The position numbers were made by a program, and so were the translations under genes. From Streptomyces sp. WMMC500 (lineage in GTDB: Bacteria > Actinomycetota > Actinomycetes > Streptomycetales > Streptomycetaceae): DNA of 64,000 bases. Shown one piece after another: positions 25,914 through 33,999 of this stretch. Position 1 is the stretch's first letter. Each line of letters starts with the position of its first letter. The notes below the pieces were generated by a model. That model did no database searches. It was not told the origin of the DNA and saw nothing but the letters and a program-made list of their open reading frames with translations. The stretch spans positions 7,666,001 to 7,730,000 of the forward strand of contig NZ_CP114905.1 in NCBI RefSeq assembly GCF_027497195.1, given 5' to 3'.

Positions 25914-26960
25914 ATGCTGACTCGCAGCCTCCGCAGGACCGCCGTCGCGGCCTGCACCACCCTCCTCGCCATCGCCCCGCTCGCCGCCTGCAACCGCGGC
26001 AACGACGAGGCCGGCGCCGACGGCCAGGTCGGCATCGACATGCCGCGCACCGACAGCGACTTCTGGAACTCCTACCACCAGTACCTGAAGAAGGGCGTCT
26101 CGGACGGCGTGGTCGACGCCCTGCCGATCACCAACTCCCAGAACGACATCGGCAAGCTCGTCGCCAACGTGCAGGCGTTCACCGACCAGGGCGCCGACGC
26201 CGTCGTCATGGCGCCGCAGGACACCGGCGCCGTCGCCTCCACCCTGGAGCGGCTGGCGGAGGAGGACATCCCCGTCGTCAGCGTCGACACCCGCCCCGAC
26301 AAGGGCGAGATCTACATGGTCGTACGGGCCGACAACGAGGCGTACGGCATCAAGGCCTGCGAGTACCTCGGTGAGCAGCTCGGCGGCAAGGGCAAGGTCG
26401 TGGAGTTCCAGGGCGACCTGGCCTCCATCAACGGCCGGGACCGCTCGGTGGCGTTCAAGAAGTGCATGGACGAGAAGTACCCCGACATGGAGGTCTTCGA
26501 GCTGCCCACCGAGTGGAAGGGCGACGTCGCCTCCGCCAAGCTGCAGAGCGTCCTGGCCAAGGAGAAGTCGATCGACGGCATCTACATGCAGGCCGGCGGC
26601 GTCTTCCTGCAGCCCACCCTCGCGCTGCTGGAGCAGAAGAACATGCTCAAGCCCGCCGGCGAGGAGGGCCACATCACGATCGTCTCCAACGACGGCATCC
26701 CCGAGGAACTGGACGCCATCCGCGAGGGCACGATCGACGCCACCGTCTCCCAGCCCGCCGACCTCTACGCCGAGTACGCGCTCTTCTACGCCCAGCAGGC
26801 GCTGAAGGGCAAGGAGTTCAAGCCGGGCAAGACCGACCACGGCTCGAAGATCGTCAAGATCCCGAACGGCCTGGAGGACCAGTTGCCCGCCCCGCTGGTC
26901 ACCAAGGAGAACGTCGACGACCCCGAGCTGTGGGCGAACCAGCTCGAAAAGCAGGGCTGA
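25914..26960 (+). CDS. Sugar ABC transporter substrate-binding lipoprotein
   Basis: The 348-residue protein has a lipoprotein signal ending LAAC (Cys26), then a periplasmic-binding-protein fold of the ribose/galactose (Peripla_BP_4) type. GADAVVMAPQDTGAVASTLERL and IPVVSVDTRP are the typical hinge-side strands. It is followed within four bases by the ATPase gene and then the permease, so it delivers the sugar to this importer. Together with the fuconate dehydratase, the likely ligand is L-fucose or a close sugar. It lies 121 bases after the dehydratase in the same direction. Confidence 0.9.
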   Translation: MLTRSLRRTAVAACTTLLAIAPLAACNRGNDEAGADGQVGIDMPRTDSDFWNSYHQYLKKGVSDGVVDALPITNSQNDIGKLVANVQAFTDQGADAVVMAPQDTGAVASTLERLAEEDIPVVSVDTRPDKGEIYMVVRADNEAYGIKACEYLGEQLGGKGKVVEFQGDLASINGRDRSVAFKKCMDEKYPDMEVFELPTEWKGDVASAKLQSVLAKEKSIDGIYMQAGGVFLQPTLALLEQKNMLKPAGEEGHITIVSNDGIPEELDAIREGTIDATVSQPADLYAEYALFYAQQALKGKEFKPGKTDHGSKIVKIPNGLEDQLPAPLVTKENVDDPELWANQLEKQG

Positions 26961-26963
26961 GCC

Positions 26964-28616
26964 GTGGCCGCGGCGCCCCCTGCCGTACGCGCCGACGGCG
27001 TCGTCAAACGCTTCGGCCCCACGCTCGCGCTCGACGGCGTGCACCTGGAGGTCGCGGCCGGCGAGGCGCACGCCCTCGTCGGCCGCAACGGCGCCGGGAA
27101 GTCGACCCTCGTCTCCGTGCTGACCGGCATGGAGCGCCCCGACGCGGGCACCGTCGCCTTCTCCGGCGAGCCCGCGCCGCCGTTCGGCGACACGTCGGCC
27201 TGGCGCGCCAAGGTCGCCTGCGTCTACCAGAAGCTCATGATCGTGCCGGACCTCACGGTCGCCGAGAACCTCTTCCTCAACCGCTTCACCGGCCCCGGCG
27301 CCATCAACTGGCGCCGGCTGCGCTCACGCGCCCGCGAGCTTCTCGCGGCGTACGGCGTGGAGGTGGACCCCGCCGCGCGGGCGAAGGATCTCGGCGTCGA
27401 GCAGCGGCAGTTCGTGGAGATCGCGCGAGCCCTCAGCTTCGGCGCGCGGCTGATCATCCTCGACGAGCCGACCGCCCGGCTCGACGCCGGCGGCATCGAC
27501 CGCCTCTTCGGGAAGCTGCGCGAACTGCAGCGGCAGGGGGTCGCCTTCCTGTTCATCTCCCACCACCTGCAGGAGGTCTACGAACTCTGCGACACGGTCA
27601 CCGTCTTCCGCGACGCGCGGCACATCCTGACCGCGCCGGTCTCCGGACTGCCGAAGGAGGACCTCGTCGCCGCGATGACCGGCGAGGGGGCACCCCCCGG
27701 CGGCGCGGCCGTGGCGGAGGAGTCGCCCAGCCGGGCGATCCCGGGCCAGGCGGCGCGGACCGGCACGACCGCGCCCGCCGGGGACGGCGGCGTCGCGCCG
27801 GTGCTGCGGGCGCGGGCGCTGGCCGTCGCCGGCGCGTACGAGCCGCTCGACCTGGCGGTCGCCGCCGGCGAGGTCGTCGGCCTCGCCGGCGCCGCCGCCA
27901 GCGGCAACACGGCGATCGGGGAGACCCTCGTCGGCATGCGGGCGCCCGACGGCGGCGGGGTCGAGGTGCGCGGCGCCGCCGTCCGCACCGGCAGCGTGCC
28001 GCACGCGCTGGAGGCCGGCATCGGGTACGTACCGGAGGACCGGCACGAACAGGGCCTGGTGCCCGGCCGCAGCGTCGCGGAGAACGCCACGCTCACCGTC
28101 GCCGACCAACTCGGCCCGTACGGCACGGTGCTGCCCTCGCGGACCCGCCGGTTCGCGCAGCGCATGATCGAGTCGCTGGACATCAAGACCTCCGGGCCCG
28201 GCCAGGACGTCGACGGGCTGTCCGGCGGGAACCAGCAGAAGGTCGTCATCGCCCGCGCGCTCGCCCGGGACCCCGGCGTGCTGGTGGCGATCAAGCCGAC
28301 CGCGGGCGTGGACGTGAAGTCCAAGGACGCCCTGCTGGGCGTCGTCCGGCGGGTGGCCGAGAGCGGCAGCGGCGCCGTCATCGTCTCCGATGAACTGGAC
28401 GACCTGCGCGTCTGCGACCGCGTGCTCGCGCTCTTCCACGGGCGGGTGGTCGCGGAGTTCGACGGCGGCTGGACCGACCGGGAGCTGGTCGCCGCCATGG
28501 AGGGCATCGAACCCGGACGCCCGGAGCAGCAGAACGTGCAGAACGAGCAGAGCCAGCCAGACCAGCCAGACCGGCCGGACGGGCCGGACCAGCGGGAAAA
28601 GGGGCAGCAAGCATGA
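26964..28616 (+). CDS. Sugar ABC transporter ATP-binding protein (two NBDs)
   Basis: The 550-residue protein contains two nucleotide-binding domains, as in RbsA/MglA. The first has an intact Walker A (GRNGAGKST), a divergent signature region (DLGVEQRQFVEIARAL) and Walker B (LIILDEPTA). The second has a degenerate Walker A (GAAASGNT) but a good signature (LSGGNQQKV), a pattern normal for this family, although its Walker B reads VLVAIKPTAGVD in place of the usual DEPT. It starts at GTG 26964, four bases after the binding-protein gene, and overlaps the permease by four bases (ATGA). The C-terminal 30 residues are a Gln/Asp/Pro-rich tail. Confidence 0.9.
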   Translation: MAAAPPAVRADGVVKRFGPTLALDGVHLEVAAGEAHALVGRNGAGKSTLVSVLTGMERPDAGTVAFSGEPAPPFGDTSAWRAKVACVYQKLMIVPDLTVAENLFLNRFTGPGAINWRRLRSRARELLAAYGVEVDPAARAKDLGVEQRQFVEIARALSFGARLIILDEPTARLDAGGIDRLFGKLRELQRQGVAFLFISHHLQEVYELCDTVTVFRDARHILTAPVSGLPKEDLVAAMTGEGAPPGGAAVAEESPSRAIPGQAARTGTTAPAGDGGVAPVLRARALAVAGAYEPLDLAVAAGEVVGLAGAAASGNTAIGETLVGMRAPDGGGVEVRGAAVRTGSVPHALEAGIGYVPEDRHEQGLVPGRSVAENATLTVADQLGPYGTVLPSRTRRFAQRMIESLDIKTSGPGQDVDGLSGGNQQKVVIARALARDPGVLVAIKPTAGVDVKSKDALLGVVRRVAESGSGAVIVSDELDDLRVCDRVLALFHGRVVAEFDGGWTDRELVAAMEGIEPGRPEQQNVQNEQSQPDQPDRPDGPDQREKGQQA

Positions 28617-29674
28617 CACGGCCTACGTCCACAGCGCCGCCGGCCGCCGCGGCCGAGGGCGGAGCGGCGGTGGAGAAGAAGCCGCAGTTGCAGCTCGGCG
28701 GGGTGGAGATCGACCTCGGCCGCTGGCGCGACTTCTCGCTCGTACCCGTCATCTTCGTGCTCGGCGTGATCGGCTTCATCGTCTCGCCCGCCTTCCTGAC
28801 CTCCGACAACCTCATCGGCGTCGTCCAGCAGTCCACCGAACTCGGGCTGCTGGTCCTCGCGCAGGCCCTGATCCTCATCAGCGGCCGGATGGACCTGTCG
28901 CTGGAGTCGACGATCGGCGTCGCACCGGTGATCGCGCTCTGGCTCGTGCTGCCCGCCGAGGGCGGCCGGTTCACCGGCATCGAGCTGCTGCCGTCTGGCA
29001 CGTCGATCTTCCTGTGCCTCCTCGTCGGGGCCGTGATCGGCCTGTTCAACGGCTTCCTCATCCTCAAACTCCGAGTCAACGGATTCATCGCCACGCTCGG
29101 CATGCTGGTCATGCTGCGCGGCCTGCACGAGGGCATCACGGGCGGCAAGTCCATCATCGAGGTGCCCGAGTCCTTCGCCTACCTCGGCAAGGAGAGCTGG
29201 CTCGGCATCCCCGCCGCCGTCTACGTCTGCCTCGGCCTGTACGCGGTGGGCGGCCTGATGCTCGGGTATCTGCGGCACGGCCGCGCGCTGTACGCCATCG
29301 GCGGCAACCCCGAGGCGGCGCGCGCCGCGGGCATCCGCGTCGACCGCATCACCTGGGTCGTCCTGGCCATCGGCGGCATGCTCGCCGCCTTCGCCGGCGT
29401 GCTCTACACCGGCCACTACGGCTCGGTCTCCGCCGGCCAGGGCAAGGACATGATCTTCCAGGTGTTCGCCGCGGCGGTGATCGGCGGCATCAGCCTGCGC
29501 GGCGGGCGCGGCACCCTCTTCGGGGCGCTGACCGGCGTGCTGACCCTCCAGCTCGTCATCAACGTGATGACGCTCGCGGGCGTGCCGGCGGAGTGGACGA
29601 AGTTCCTCAACGGGGCGATCATCATCGTCGCCCTGGTCATTTCCCGGTTCGTCAGCGGCGAGAAACAGGACTGA
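28613..29674 (+). CDS. Sugar ABC transporter permease
   Basis: The 353-residue protein is a RbsC/XylH-type permease with eight to ten membrane segments. The family motif GGNPEAARAAGIRVDR (about residues 229-244) lies in the cytoplasmic loop that contacts the ATPase, and a Gly/Arg segment (GGISLRGGRG) follows. Its start overlaps the ATPase stop in an ATGA arrangement, which ensures coupled synthesis. The first 40 residues are hydrophilic and probably cytoplasmic. It forms the importer with the two preceding genes. Confidence 0.92.
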   Translation: MTRPTSTAPPAAAAEGGAAVEKKPQLQLGGVEIDLGRWRDFSLVPVIFVLGVIGFIVSPAFLTSDNLIGVVQQSTELGLLVLAQALILISGRMDLSLESTIGVAPVIALWLVLPAEGGRFTGIELLPSGTSIFLCLLVGAVIGLFNGFLILKLRVNGFIATLGMLVMLRGLHEGITGGKSIIEVPESFAYLGKESWLGIPAAVYVCLGLYAVGGLMLGYLRHGRALYAIGGNPEAARAAGIRVDRITWVVLAIGGMLAAFAGVLYTGHYGSVSAGQGKDMIFQVFAAAVIGGISLRGGRGTLFGALTGVLTLQLVINVMTLAGVPAEWTKFLNGAIIIVALVISRFVSGEKQD

Positions 29675-29684
29675 AAGGCGGCGG

Positions 29685-30650
29685 ATGCCCCCCATATCCA
29701 GGCTCGGCCTCGGTTGCGCCAACCTCGGCAACCTCTACCGGGCGATGTCCGACGCCACCGCGGCCGAGATCGTCGAGACCGCGTTCGCCCAGGGCTACGG
29801 CTACTTCGACACCGCGCCCCACTACGGCGTCGGGCTGTCCGAGGAGCGCCTCGGCCGAGCGCTCGCGGGCCGGCCGCGGCACTCGTACACCGTGTCCACC
29901 AAGGTCGGCCGGCGGCTGCGGCCGCTGGGCCCCGGCGAGTCCGAGCCCGCCCACGACTTCGTCGGCACCCCCGCCCGCGGGCGGGTGTGGGACCTGAGCC
30001 GGGACGGGATCCGGGCGACGCTGGAGTCGTCGCTGGAGCGGCTGGGGCTCGACCACGTGGAGATCGCGTACCTCCACGACGTCGAGAACCACCTGCCGCA
30101 GGTGTACGAGACCGCCTTCGCCGCGCTCGCGGAGCTGAAGGCGGAGAAGGCCGTCGGCGCCATCGGCTTCGGCATGAACTTCAGCGACCACCTGGGCCGG
30201 CTCGTCGCCGACCTCGACGTCGACGTGGTGCTCTGTGCCGGCCGCTGGACGCTGCTGGAGCGCAGCGCGTACGACGACCTGCTGCCCGTCTGCGAACGGC
30301 GCGGCACCGCCGTCGTCGTCGGCGGCGTCTACAACACCGGGCTGCTCGCCGACCCGCGGCCCGGCGGCCGGTTCCACTACCGCGAGGCGCCGGCCGAGGT
30401 GGTGGCGCGGGCGCGCGGGATCGCCGAGGTGTGCGCCGAGTTCGGGGTGCCGCTGAAGGCCGCGGCGCTCCGCTACCCGTTCGCGCACCCGGCGGTGATC
30501 TCGGTCGTCCCGGGGGGCTCCCGGCCGGAGGACGTCAAGGAGAACGCGGAGATGTTCGCGTACGACATCCCCGACGGGCTCTGGCCCGCCCTCGTCGAAC
30601 GCGGGCTGCTCGACGCCGACCTGCCGCTGCCGGCACCCGCGGGAGGTTGA
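29685..30650 (+). CDS. Aldo/keto reductase, probable L-fucose dehydrogenase
   Basis: The 321-residue protein is an aldo/keto reductase of the D-threo-aldose 1-dehydrogenase/L-fucose dehydrogenase type. The tetrad appears as FDTAPHYGVG (Asp, Tyr), VSTKVG (Lys) and AYLHDVE (His). In this subgroup the enzyme oxidises C1 of aldoses such as L-fucose to the lactone using NAD(P)+. Its place between the importer and the lactonase fits the first step of the oxidative L-fucose route. It starts 11 bases after the permease and ends 2 bases before the lactonase start. Confidence 0.85.
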   Translation: MPPISRLGLGCANLGNLYRAMSDATAAEIVETAFAQGYGYFDTAPHYGVGLSEERLGRALAGRPRHSYTVSTKVGRRLRPLGPGESEPAHDFVGTPARGRVWDLSRDGIRATLESSLERLGLDHVEIAYLHDVENHLPQVYETAFAALAELKAEKAVGAIGFGMNFSDHLGRLVADLDVDVVLCAGRWTLLERSAYDDLLPVCERRGTAVVVGGVYNTGLLADPRPGGRFHYREAPAEVVARARGIAEVCAEFGVPLKAAALRYPFAHPAVISVVPGGSRPEDVKENAEMFAYDIPDGLWPALVERGLLDADLPLPAPAGG

Positions 30651-30652
30651 GC

Positions 30653-31480
30653 GTGCCGCGCATCGACGCCCACCACCACCTCTGGGACATCACCCGCCGC
30701 CCGCAGCCGTGGATGGACGGCTCCTGGGCCGACCCGCTGCGGCGCACCTTCACGCTGGCCGACCTCGGGCCGCATCTGGCGGAGCACCGCATCGACGGCA
30801 CGGTCCTGGTGCAGACCTCGTCGTCGTACGAGGAGACGCTGGAGCTGTGCGAGGAGCCGAGCCCGCCGGTGGAGCTGGTCTGCGGCTGGCTCGACCTGAC
30901 CGCGCCCGGCCTGGACGCGGACACCCTGCGCCGCCGCCCGCCGCGCCTGCGGGCGCTGCGCCACCAGGCGGAGGACGAGCCCGACCCGCGGTGGCTGGTA
31001 CGCCCCGACGTGCTGCGGGCGCTGGGGCTCGCGGGGGAGAGCGGCCTCGTCTACGACCTGCTGGTGACGCCGCGCGAGCTGCCGGCGGCCATCGCCGCGG
31101 CGCGCGCGGTGCCGCACACCCGGTTCGTCCTCGACCACGCGGGCAAGCCGCCGATCGCGGCGGGGGAGTGGCAGCCGTGGGCGGATCTGGTCACGGAGCT
31201 GGCCCGGCTGCCCAACGTGAGCTGCAAGGTGTCCGGCCTGGTCACGCAGGCGGACTGGGAGCACTGGCGGCCGGCGGACGTGCTGCCGTACGCCCGGCAC
31301 GTGATCGACGCGTTCGGCCCCGGACGGATCCTGTTCGGCTCGGACTGGCCGGTGTGCACGCTGGCGGCCGACTACGGGCGGGTCGTCGAACTGGCCGAGG
31401 AGGCGGCGGCGGAACTGGCGGCCGAGGAGCGCGAGGCGTTCTTCGGCGGCAACGCCCGCCGGATCTACCTCCCCGGCTGA
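30653..31480 (+). CDS. Amidohydrolase, probable L-fuconolactonase
   Basis: The 275-residue protein belongs to the amidohydrolase-2 (TIM barrel, cog3618) family, with the metal-site start DAHHHLWD, then FVLDHAGKPP (His) and LFGSDWPV (catalytic Asp). Family members hydrolyse sugar lactones such as L-fucono-1,4-lactone. The gene context (fucose-type dehydrogenase before, fuconate dehydratase in the same operon) makes L-fuconolactonase the best fit. It starts at GTG 30653 with GGGAGG just upstream, overlapping the end of the reductase gene. A strong hairpin follows the stop. Confidence 0.85.
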   Translation: MPRIDAHHHLWDITRRPQPWMDGSWADPLRRTFTLADLGPHLAEHRIDGTVLVQTSSSYEETLELCEEPSPPVELVCGWLDLTAPGLDADTLRRRPPRLRALRHQAEDEPDPRWLVRPDVLRALGLAGESGLVYDLLVTPRELPAAIAAARAVPHTRFVLDHAGKPPIAAGEWQPWADLVTELARLPNVSCKVSGLVTQADWEHWRPADVLPYARHVIDAFGPGRILFGSDWPVCTLAADYGRVVELAEEAAAELAAEEREAFFGGNARRIYLPG

Positions 31481-31486
31481 CGCCGT

Positions 31487-31517
31487 CGCCGGGCGCGGCC
31501 GGTGGCCGTGCCCGGCG
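31487..31517. terminator. Bidirectional terminator after the fucose operon
   Basis: A 14-bp stem with one wobble pair (31487-31500 with 31504-31517) and a 3-base loop lies between the convergent lactonase and regulator genes. Confidence 0.65.
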
Positions 31518-31526
31518 CCACGGCGC

Positions 31527-32198
31527 TCACAGCGTCCGGCGCAGCCACTGCTCCACGCTCGCGATGTGCACCGTGGCCCACGACCGCGCCGCCTCCGCGT
31601 CGCGGCTGCGCATCGCGTCGAGGATCGCCCGGTGCTCGGTGAGCGTGCGCCGTACCGCGTCCTCCTGCGTGAGGCCGCGCCAGATGCGGGCGCGGGCCGT
31701 CGGCCCCGACAGCCCCTCCAGCAGGGAGCTGAGCACGGAGTTCCCGGACGCCTGCACGATCCGGCGGTGAAACTCCAGGTCGGCGCGGACCAGTTCCTCC
31801 ACCGACGGGTCCTCGCCCAGCTCCGTCAGCTCCGCCTCCAGCGCGTCCAGCTCCGCCTCCTCGATGCCGGTGCAGGCCAGCGAGGTCGCGGCGGGCTCCA
31901 GGATGCGGCGTACGGCGAGCAGCTCCAGCACGGTGTCGTCGCGGTGGAAGTCGACGACGAAGCTCATGGCCTCCAGCAGGAGTTGGGGGTCGAGGCTCGT
32001 GACGTAGGTGCCGTCGCCCTGCCGTACGTCGAGGATGCGGATCAGCGCCAGGGCGCGCACCGCCTCGCGCAGCGAGTTGCGGGACAGACCCAGCTCGGCC
32101 GCCAGCTCGCTCTCCTTGGGCAGCCGGTCGCCCGGCCGCAGCTTGCCGGAGACGATCATTCCCTTGATCTTCTCGATCGCCTCGTCCGTGACCGCCAT
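31527..32198 (-). CDS. GntR/FadR-family regulator
   Basis: The 223-residue protein has an N-terminal winged helix (RLPKESELAAELGLSRNSLREAVRAL, about residues 25-50) and a C-terminal FCD ligand domain with the usual FHRRIVQASGN and EHRAILDAMRSRD segments carrying metal/effector histidines. FCD regulators sense sugar acids and related compounds and usually repress. ATG 32198 is chosen because GGAGGG precedes it; the frame runs on upstream into unrelated sequence. Its own promoter carries the palindrome CAGACATC-C-GATGTCTG, sharing a half-site with the fucose operon promoter. It therefore probably controls that operon and itself, with a pathway intermediate as inducer (inferred). Confidence 0.9.
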   Translation of the reverse strand: MAVTDEAIEKIKGMIVSGKLRPGDRLPKESELAAELGLSRNSLREAVRALALIRILDVRQGDGTYVTSLDPQLLLEAMSFVVDFHRDDTVLELLAVRRILEPAATSLACTGIEEAELDALEAELTELGEDPSVEELVRADLEFHRRIVQASGNSVLSSLLEGLSGPTARARIWRGLTQEDAVRRTLTEHRAILDAMRSRDAEAARSWATVHIASVEQWLRRTL

Positions 32199-32216
32199 CT
32201 CGCGCCCTCCCTGACA

Positions 32217-32233
32217 CAGACATCCGATGTCTG
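32217..32233. promoter_or_regulatory. Palindromic operator upstream of the FadR-type regulator
   Basis: CAGACATC and GATGTCTG flank a single central base, giving a perfect 8-bp inverted repeat that ends about 19 bases upstream of the regulator start. The core ATCCGATGT (32222-32230) is identical to the half-site at 24442-24450, which supports autoregulation. Confidence 0.65.
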
Positions 32234-32371
32234 CGCCGCTTCCATTATGACCTGCGCACGCGGTGAGAGAGGCGGCGGTGGGCGGTGAATCCCGCGGGAG
32301 GCGGAAGCCGGCGAGGGGAGAGGCGCCCCACGGTACCTCCCCCCTCGGACCTCCCGGCCGGCCGCCGGCGC

Positions 32372-33994
32372 TCAGTCCCGCCTGTGTGCGAGCAACTCCC
32401 GCACCCGGGCCCGGACGTCGGCGGTGTCCAGGCCGCGGATCACCGCCGTCGTGCGGCGGCGCAGCACGTCGTCCTCCGTCGCGGCCCACTCGTGGTCGCG
32501 GGCGTAGACCACCTGCGCCCAGATCTCGGGCCCGTCGGGGTGGATGCGCTCGCCCAGGTCGGGGTTCTCGTTGACCAGACGGGCGATGTCGTACGACAGC
32601 GAACCGTAGTGCGTGGCCAACTGGCGTGCGGTGTCGGGGGCCATGCGGTGGCCCGGGTCGCGGTCGACGAGGAGCCGGTGCGCGACCGCCTGGGGGTTCG
32701 CCACCCCCGGCAGCGGCGTGTGCGGCACCAGGGACTTCACCGGCTGCATGTCCTCGGCGATCGCACCGCCGTGCTCCTTGGCGAGCTTCCCCAGCACCAT
32801 CCGGCCGATGTGCCGGTACGTCGTCCACTTGCCGCCCGCCACCGACAGCATCCCGCCGGTGCCCTCGGTGACGACCGTCTCCCGCCTGGCCTGCTCCGTG
32901 CCGCCGGGACCGCCCGGCAGCACCCGCAGCCCGGCGAAGGTGTACGTCACGAGGTCCGGCGACAGGTCCTCGTCGCGCACCGAGAGCGACGCCTCGTCGA
33001 GGATCTGCGCGATGTCGGCGTCGGTCGGGCTCACCTCGCCCGGGTCGCCCTCGTACGCCTCGTCCGTGGTGCCCAGCAGCAACTGGTCCTCCCACGGCAA
33101 CGCGAAGGTGACGCGGTACTTGTCCACCCACGTCGACATCGCCGCGCGCCACGGCGACCGCCGCTTGAGCACGACGTGCGCGCCCTTGGAGAGCCGGATG
33201 GAGGGCGCCGCGGCCGGGTTCTCCATCCGCCGCAGGTGGTCCACCCACGGACCGGTCGCGTTGAGCACCAGCCGGGCGTCGACGCCGAACTCGTCGCCGC
33301 TCAGCCGGTCCCGCAGGTCCGCACCCGTCACCTGGCCGTGGGTGAACCGCAGCCCGGTGACCTCGGCGTGGTTGAGGACGACGGCACCGGCGCCGACCGC
33401 GGCCCGTACCGTCATCACCGACATCCGGGCGTCGTTCATCTGGTGGTCGCCGAAGACGGCGACCGCCTTCAGCCCCTCGGTACGCAGCGCGGGGACGGTC
33501 CGTGCCGCCTTCGCCGGGGTGATGAGGTGCCCGACGCCGTCGCGGAACGCGGAGAGCGCGGAGTAGGCGAAGACGCCGGCGCCGAGCTTGGCGGCGCCGT
33601 GCGGGCCGCCCTTGTAGAGCGGCAGGTAGAAGGGGAGCGGGCTGACCAGGTGCGGTGCCACGTCGCGGGCGAGCACCCGGCGCTCGTGGTGGTTCTCGGC
33701 GACCAGCTTCACCGCGCCGTTCTGCAGGTAGCGGATGCCGCCGTGGACGAGCTTGGAGGACGCCGACGAGGTGGCGCCGGCGAAGTCGCCGGCCTCCACC
33801 ATCGCCACCCGCAGTCCCGACTGAGAGGCGTGCCAGGCCACCGAGGTGCCCAGGATCCCGCCGCCGATGACCAGGAGGTCGTAGGTCGCCCGGTCGAGCA
33901 GATCCCGCGTCTCCGCACGGCTGAGGTCGCGGCCGGCAGTCGGGTGCGTCCCCAGCGCGGGTATCGCCTCCGGGACGGTCTGCGGGAGAGTCAT
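32372..33994 (-). CDS. glpD: Glycerol-3-phosphate dehydrogenase
   Basis: The 540-residue flavoprotein has the FAD-binding Rossmann motif VIGGGILGTSVAWHA (about residues 42-56) and the GlpD/GlpA patterns SSASSKLVHGGIRYL and GGKWTTYRHIG. It oxidises sn-glycerol-3-phosphate to dihydroxyacetone phosphate and passes electrons to menaquinone at the membrane. ATG 33994 has AAGGAG upstream. It lies five bases after glpK and is the last gene of the gylR-glpF-glpK-glpD set. No hairpin terminator with T-run was found right after it. Confidence 0.95.
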   Translation of the reverse strand: MTLPQTVPEAIPALGTHPTAGRDLSRAETRDLLDRATYDLLVIGGGILGTSVAWHASQSGLRVAMVEAGDFAGATSSASSKLVHGGIRYLQNGAVKLVAENHHERRVLARDVAPHLVSPLPFYLPLYKGGPHGAAKLGAGVFAYSALSAFRDGVGHLITPAKAARTVPALRTEGLKAVAVFGDHQMNDARMSVMTVRAAVGAGAVVLNHAEVTGLRFTHGQVTGADLRDRLSGDEFGVDARLVLNATGPWVDHLRRMENPAAAPSIRLSKGAHVVLKRRSPWRAAMSTWVDKYRVTFALPWEDQLLLGTTDEAYEGDPGEVSPTDADIAQILDEASLSVRDEDLSPDLVTYTFAGLRVLPGGPGGTEQARRETVVTEGTGGMLSVAGGKWTTYRHIGRMVLGKLAKEHGGAIAEDMQPVKSLVPHTPLPGVANPQAVAHRLLVDRDPGHRMAPDTARQLATHYGSLSYDIARLVNENPDLGERIHPDGPEIWAQVVYARDHEWAATEDDVLRRRTTAVIRGLDTADVRARVRELLAHRRD

Positions 33995-33999
33995 CGTCG

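Noticed and set aside
26964..28616. Degenerate Walker A in the second half of the sugar ABC ATPase as a defect
   Set aside because: A weak second Walker A is normal for RbsA/MglA-type double ATPases, so it is not evidence of a pseudogene.
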